Positions 5,084 through 7,552 of a stretch of DNA of 7,552 nt are shown piece by piece. Source of the DNA: JAZKSG01 sp964384785 (GTDB lineage: Archaea; Thermoplasmatota; E2; DHVEG-1). The notes under the pieces are model-generated. The model searched no databases. It was not told where the DNA came from and saw only the letters and a program-made list of their open reading frames with translations. The translations under genes and the position numbers were made by a program. Every line of letters starts with the position of its first letter. Position 1 is the stretch's first letter. The stretch is from positions 1-7,552 of the forward strand of contig CAYLLH010000099.1 of the NCBI GenBank assembly GCA_964384785.1, read 5' to 3'.

Positions 5084-5281
5084 ATGAGTTATTTCCTTGT
5101 AAGACGTTATCCACGTTTGGCATTAGTTTCTAGTGGTTTTGCTTTTGCTGTTGTAATTTTTGTTTGGGTTCATTTATTATTTAACATTCCTAAGTTAGTT
5201 AGTGTTTTAGTTGCAGGTGTGTTTTGTTTTTTTTATGAATTATTTGTGTATAAGTTTTTTTTTCAAGATAAAAAGAAATAG
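5084..5281 (+). CDS. small two-helix membrane protein, function unknown
   Basis: The 65-residue protein begins with a short basic segment (MSYFLVRRYPR). Two hydrophobic helices follow, at about 12-32 and 36-58, separated by a short NIPK turn. It ends in a charged tail, QDKKK. This is the topology of a helical hairpin in the cytoplasmic membrane, probably with both ends inside by the positive-inside rule. I do not recognise a family. It has a TATA-like element at leaderless distance, a T7 tract right after the stop and CGT/AGA arginine codons like its neighbours, all of which favour a real gene. It sits between a tRNA and a beta-helix protein gene with no evident functional link. It shares no obvious sequence similarity with the other small membrane protein near the left end. 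Confidence 0.6.
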   Translation: MSYFLVRRYPRLALVSSGFAFAVVIFVWVHLLFNIPKLVSVLVAGVFCFFYELFVYKFFFQDKKK

Positions 5282-5310
5282 TTTTTTTAGTTAATTTTGT
5301 TATTTTTTTT
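5282..5310 (+). terminator. double T-tract terminator after the 65-aa membrane gene
   Basis: Seven T follow the TAG stop (5282-5288) and eight more lie at 5303-5310. The two tracts separate this gene from the beta-helix gene, whose own promoter begins just beyond. Confidence 0.5.
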
Positions 5311-5315
5311 ACAAA

Positions 5316-5340
5316 ATTTTAAATATATATTTTATAATAT
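5316..5340 (+). promoter_or_regulatory. TATA-like promoter of the beta-helix gene
   Basis: TTTTAAATATATA (about 5317-5329) and TTTATAATAT (5331-5340) are overlapping TATA-like stretches. Their centres lie about 23-34 bases before the tandem ATG codons at 5357 and 5360. A promoter here means the frame upstream of 5357 (open back to 5297) is not coding, supporting the downstream start. No Shine-Dalgarno site is seen. Confidence 0.45.
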
Positions 5341-5356
5341 TTTGTTTTTGATATAT

Positions 5357-6790
5357 ATGATGAAGGTTTATAAAAAATTTTTAGGAATATTAACTGTCTT
5401 TTTATTAATTGGTTTAGGTGTATCCGCTGTAAAAATTGATTTAGAATCAACTGATTTATCATCTTTTAATTCAAGATCAACTGTTTTAAAAGAGGCAGAT
5501 ATTGTAATCCCTGATGATTTTACAACTATACAAGAAGGAATCGATAACTCCCAGCCAGGTTATACAGTTTTTGTAAAAAAAGGGATTTATGAGGAAAATA
5601 TTAGGATTAATAAAACAGGTTTATCTTTAATTGGTGAAAATAAATATAACACTATTATTGATGGAGGATATGGATCCAGTCAAGGAATAATTATTGATGC
5701 TTCAGATGTTGTAGTTAAAAATTTTACAATTAGGTATTATAAGGATGCGTCTAGAGATGATATTTTTAGTTGGAATCAAGCAGGTGTTGAGGTTAAAAAA
5801 CCTAATGTAACAATTTTAAACAATAGATTTATTGATAATGGTGTTGGAGTTGAGCTTTTTTCTAAGGCTTTTAATGCTACTATTAAAAATAATTTTATGA
5901 TAAATGATGGTTTTTTGATAGGTAATTATCTTGATATGGAAGGTTTTCCTAATATAACTAAGAAATCTTTTTTACATAATATAGAAAATAATACAGTAAA
6001 TGGTAAACCTGTTTATTATTTTGAAAATAAAAAAGATTTTAGTGTTCCTTCTGATGCTGGTCAAATTACTTGTGTGAATTGTTCTAATTTTACTATTGAA
6101 GATTTATTTTTGAGTAATAATGATTTTTCGATAATTTTGGCTTATTGTTATAATTCAGTTATTAGAAATAATACTGTTGAGGATACTAATGGTGAAATTC
6201 TTTTATTTAAATGTGAAAACAGTACTGTTAGTAATAACCTGATAAGAAATACTTTTAAAGGTATTTGTTTGGAATTGGGTTCAAAGAACAATATTGTTAA
6301 GAATAATGAACTTTCGAACAATTATGTCGGTGTTTCTCTTTATTCTGAAGGGGTTAACAACACTATTTATAAAAATAAAATTTATGGTAACTCTGGGCCT
6401 ATGGCTGCTGGTGTTGAAGTTGTATCATATATTGGTGGATGTCATAAATTTAATAATATTTCTGAAAACATAATTTATGATAATCCGATTGGCATTCATT
6501 TCAGTGGAGATTGTGTTAATAATAGTGTTTATAAAAATCAGTTATTCAAAAATCTAATTGGTATCTATCTACAACAATCTTCTGATTATAACAAAATAGT
6601 TGGTAATGTTTTCTTTAAAAACTTCGTGAAGGCTTTCTTTTTTAGATGCAGTACAAATATTTGGGATTTTAATGATTGGGGGAGACATAGAATTCTTCCT
6701 AAGCTTATTTTTGGTTTTAAAGAATTTGAGAGAATAGTTATTCCATGGTTTAATGTTGATTTGAGGCCTTTTGATTATGTTGATATGTAA
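5357..6790 (+). CDS. secreted right-handed beta-helix protein (NosD/PbH1-like)
   Basis: From the first of two tandem ATGs the protein has 477 residues. It opens with a signal peptide: basic MMKVYKK, hydrophobic core about 8-22, and likely cleavage near VSA (22-24). The entry module IVIPDDFTTIQEGIDNS (49-65) and GIYEENIRINKTGLSLIGE (76-94) is typical of NosD-like carbohydrate-binding/sugar hydrolysis domains. About a dozen parallel beta-helix turns follow, each marked by an Asn ladder (NNRFIDN, NNTVED, NNLIRN, NNELSNN, KNKIYGN, ENIIYDN, KNQLFKN, GNVFFKN). The NGKPVYYFENKKDFSVP block (215-231) is also characteristic. The C-terminus NDWGRHRILPKLIFG (439-453) and IPWFNVDLRPF ends the helix. Many NxS/T sequons suggest glycosylation outside the cell. 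Its role is probably surface polysaccharide binding or processing; no catalytic residues are recognisable and no copper-NosD context is present. A longer start at 5297 would add 20 residues of A/T-biased sequence before the signal peptide and is rejected. All 12 Arg codons are AGA or AGG. Confidence 0.88.
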   Translation: MMKVYKKFLGILTVFLLIGLGVSAVKIDLESTDLSSFNSRSTVLKEADIVIPDDFTTIQEGIDNSQPGYTVFVKKGIYEENIRINKTGLSLIGENKYNTIIDGGYGSSQGIIIDASDVVVKNFTIRYYKDASRDDIFSWNQAGVEVKKPNVTILNNRFIDNGVGVELFSKAFNATIKNNFMINDGFLIGNYLDMEGFPNITKKSFLHNIENNTVNGKPVYYFENKKDFSVPSDAGQITCVNCSNFTIEDLFLSNNDFSIILAYCYNSVIRNNTVEDTNGEILLFKCENSTVSNNLIRNTFKGICLELGSKNNIVKNNELSNNYVGVSLYSEGVNNTIYKNKIYGNSGPMAAGVEVVSYIGGCHKFNNISENIIYDNPIGIHFSGDCVNNSVYKNQLFKNLIGIYLQQSSDYNKIVGNVFFKNFVKAFFFRCSTNIWDFNDWGRHRILPKLIFGFKEFERIVIPWFNVDLRPFDYVDM

Positions 6791-6815
6791 AGATATTATG
6801 TAAAAATTTTTCCAA

Positions 6816-6832
6816 TTTTTTTTATTTTTTTT
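6816..6832 (+). terminator. poly-T terminator after the beta-helix gene
   Basis: Eight T, one A and eight T lie about 26 bases after the stop codon. This is a strong archaeal terminator-like tract before the transporter gene. Confidence 0.55.
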
Positions 6833-6892
6833 ATATTAATACTGTAAAACTTATATAATTAGTAATATATTATTAATGTATAGAGATCGTTT

Positions 6893-6905
6893 ATTTCTAT
6901 ATTTG
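6893..6905 (+). promoter_or_regulatory. TATA-like promoter of the transporter gene
   Basis: TTTCTATATTTG centres about 29 bases before the ATG at 6930, pointing to a leaderless start there. A second A/T-rich candidate (about 6851-6880) would give a leader of some 30 bases. Confidence 0.35.
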
Positions 6906-6929
6906 AAAAAATAAAAAAATGTGGGATTT

Positions 6930-7552
6930 ATGGCTAAAGATAAACCAAAAAAAGAGAAAAAGAAGAAACTTCCAAGAGAATTCTGGTCTGTTAATTTTTC
7001 AAATCTTTTTGAACGAGGTGCATATTATGGTATGACTGCTGTTGCTGCTTATCATTTTAACACTAATCTTGGTATTCCTAGTTGGATTGTAGGGATATAT
7101 CTAACTATTTCGATGGTTATGATTAATTTTTTGCCATTGATTTCTACTGCTCTTGCAAGCAAATATGGATTTAAAAAGATTCTTTTAGCTTCATATACCA
7201 CTCTTTTTATTGGTTATATTTTTTTAGGTCTTGGTAATACGATTATTCTTGTGGGTCTAGCTTATGTTGTTATGGGTTTTGGGTCTGGTTTTGAAAAAGC
7301 ATTGATTGCTGCTTCGATTTCTCATTCTTCTGATGAAGATAACCGTGTTTTTGCCTTTAATGTTTATTATTGGATTATAAATACTGGTGCTTTTATTGTT
7401 CCTCTTAGTATAACTTTTCTTTTTGCTCCTGTAAATTTTGGAACAGTTTTTTTCCTTATGGCTTTGTTTATCGCTTGTAGTTTTACTATTATTTTAACTT
7501 CTTACAAAAACCCTATTGAGCCTGATCCCTCTGTTCCAGCTTTTAAAGCTGT
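6930..7552 (+). CDS. MFS transporter, POT/PTR2-like, N-terminal part (runs off window)
   Basis: ATG at 6930 opens a frame continuing past the window end, with about 207 residues visible. A Lys-rich cytoplasmic leader (MAKDKPKKEKKKKLPREFW) precedes TM1. The motif FSNLFERGAYYGMTAVAAYHF resembles the ERxxYYG signature of proton-coupled oligopeptide transporters. Hydrophobic segments follow at roughly 25-45, 53-75, 83-103, 105-125, 143-165 and 172-192, giving six helices, the first half of a 12-helix MFS protein. The NVYYWIINTGAFIVPL stretch resembles the POT fifth-helix FYxxINxG region. The substrate cannot be told from this half; peptide uptake is a guess from the motif. GTG at 6921 is an alternative start adding three residues, but ATG is better placed relative to the TATA-like element. 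Confidence 0.85.
   Translation, partial: MAKDKPKKEKKKKLPREFWSVNFSNLFERGAYYGMTAVAAYHFNTNLGIPSWIVGIYLTISMVMINFLPLISTALASKYGFKKILLASYTTLFIGYIFLGLGNTIILVGLAYVVMGFGSGFEKALIAASISHSSDEDNRVFAFNVYYWIINTGAFIVPLSITFLFAPVNFGTVFFLMALFIACSFTIILTSYKNPIEPDPSVPAFKA

Noticed and set aside
5297..5356. Upstream extension of the beta-helix gene to the ATG at 5297
   Set aside because: The added 20 residues are encoded by promoter-like A/T sequence and would put a hydrophobic stretch in front of a normal signal peptide.
1..7552. CRISPR arrays, insertion sequences, attachment sites and defence systems
   Set aside because: I saw no regularly spaced repeats, no transposase or integrase motifs, no duplication of the tRNA end and no known defence gene beyond the housekeeping repair helicase Hef.

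Overview
The window is AT-rich archaeal DNA. Four things show the domain: a full-length Hef (fused SF2 helicase and XPF-type nuclease, known only from archaea), a UPF0147 protein, a tRNA gene with no encoded CCA and archaeal-type structure, and basal signals made of TATA-like boxes about 25-30 bp before starts with poly-T tracts after genes. The C-terminal signature of the beta-helix protein (NDWGRHRILPKLIFG) resembles, from memory, proteins of uncultured Thermoplasmatota and related Euryarchaeota. I would not place the organism more finely than Euryarchaeota sensu lato.

Layout. 1-281: no confident gene; a possible 3' end of an upstream gene and two tiny overlapping ORFs. 282-497 (-): a small two-helix membrane protein, divergent from hef. 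589-2871 (+): hef, with a GTG start that looks leaderless. 2980-3234 (+): UPF0147 protein behind a near-perfect Shine-Dalgarno site. 3347-4270 (+): endonuclease IV-like TIM-barrel protein with an unusual metal-site position. 4301-4852 (+): 3-hexulose-6-phosphate isomerase (SIS fold), probably co-transcribed with the TIM-barrel gene. 4914-4986 (+): tRNA-Pro(GGG). 5084-5281 (+): a second orphan two-helix membrane protein. 5357-6790 (+): secreted right-handed beta-helix (NosD/PbH1-like) protein with Arg codon use unlike its neighbours. 6930-7552 (+): N-terminal part of an MFS (POT-like) transporter that runs off the window.

How it works together. Hef (stalled-fork and flap processing) and the endonuclease IV-like protein suggest a loose DNA-repair theme, but each gene or pair has its own promoter-like and terminator-like sequences. 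Apart from the TIM-barrel/isomerase pair, this reads as a run of short transcription units rather than one operon. The isomerase belongs to the archaeal ribulose-monophosphate route that supplies pentose phosphates. The beta-helix protein and transporter are cell-envelope functions.

I did not find a convincing undescribed multi-gene system. The observations most worth checking are the Asp-to-Gly change at a metal-ligand position of the endonuclease IV-like protein, the recurring AATAATAT+poly-T signature after genes, the codon-use break at the beta-helix gene, and the two orphan membrane microproteins.
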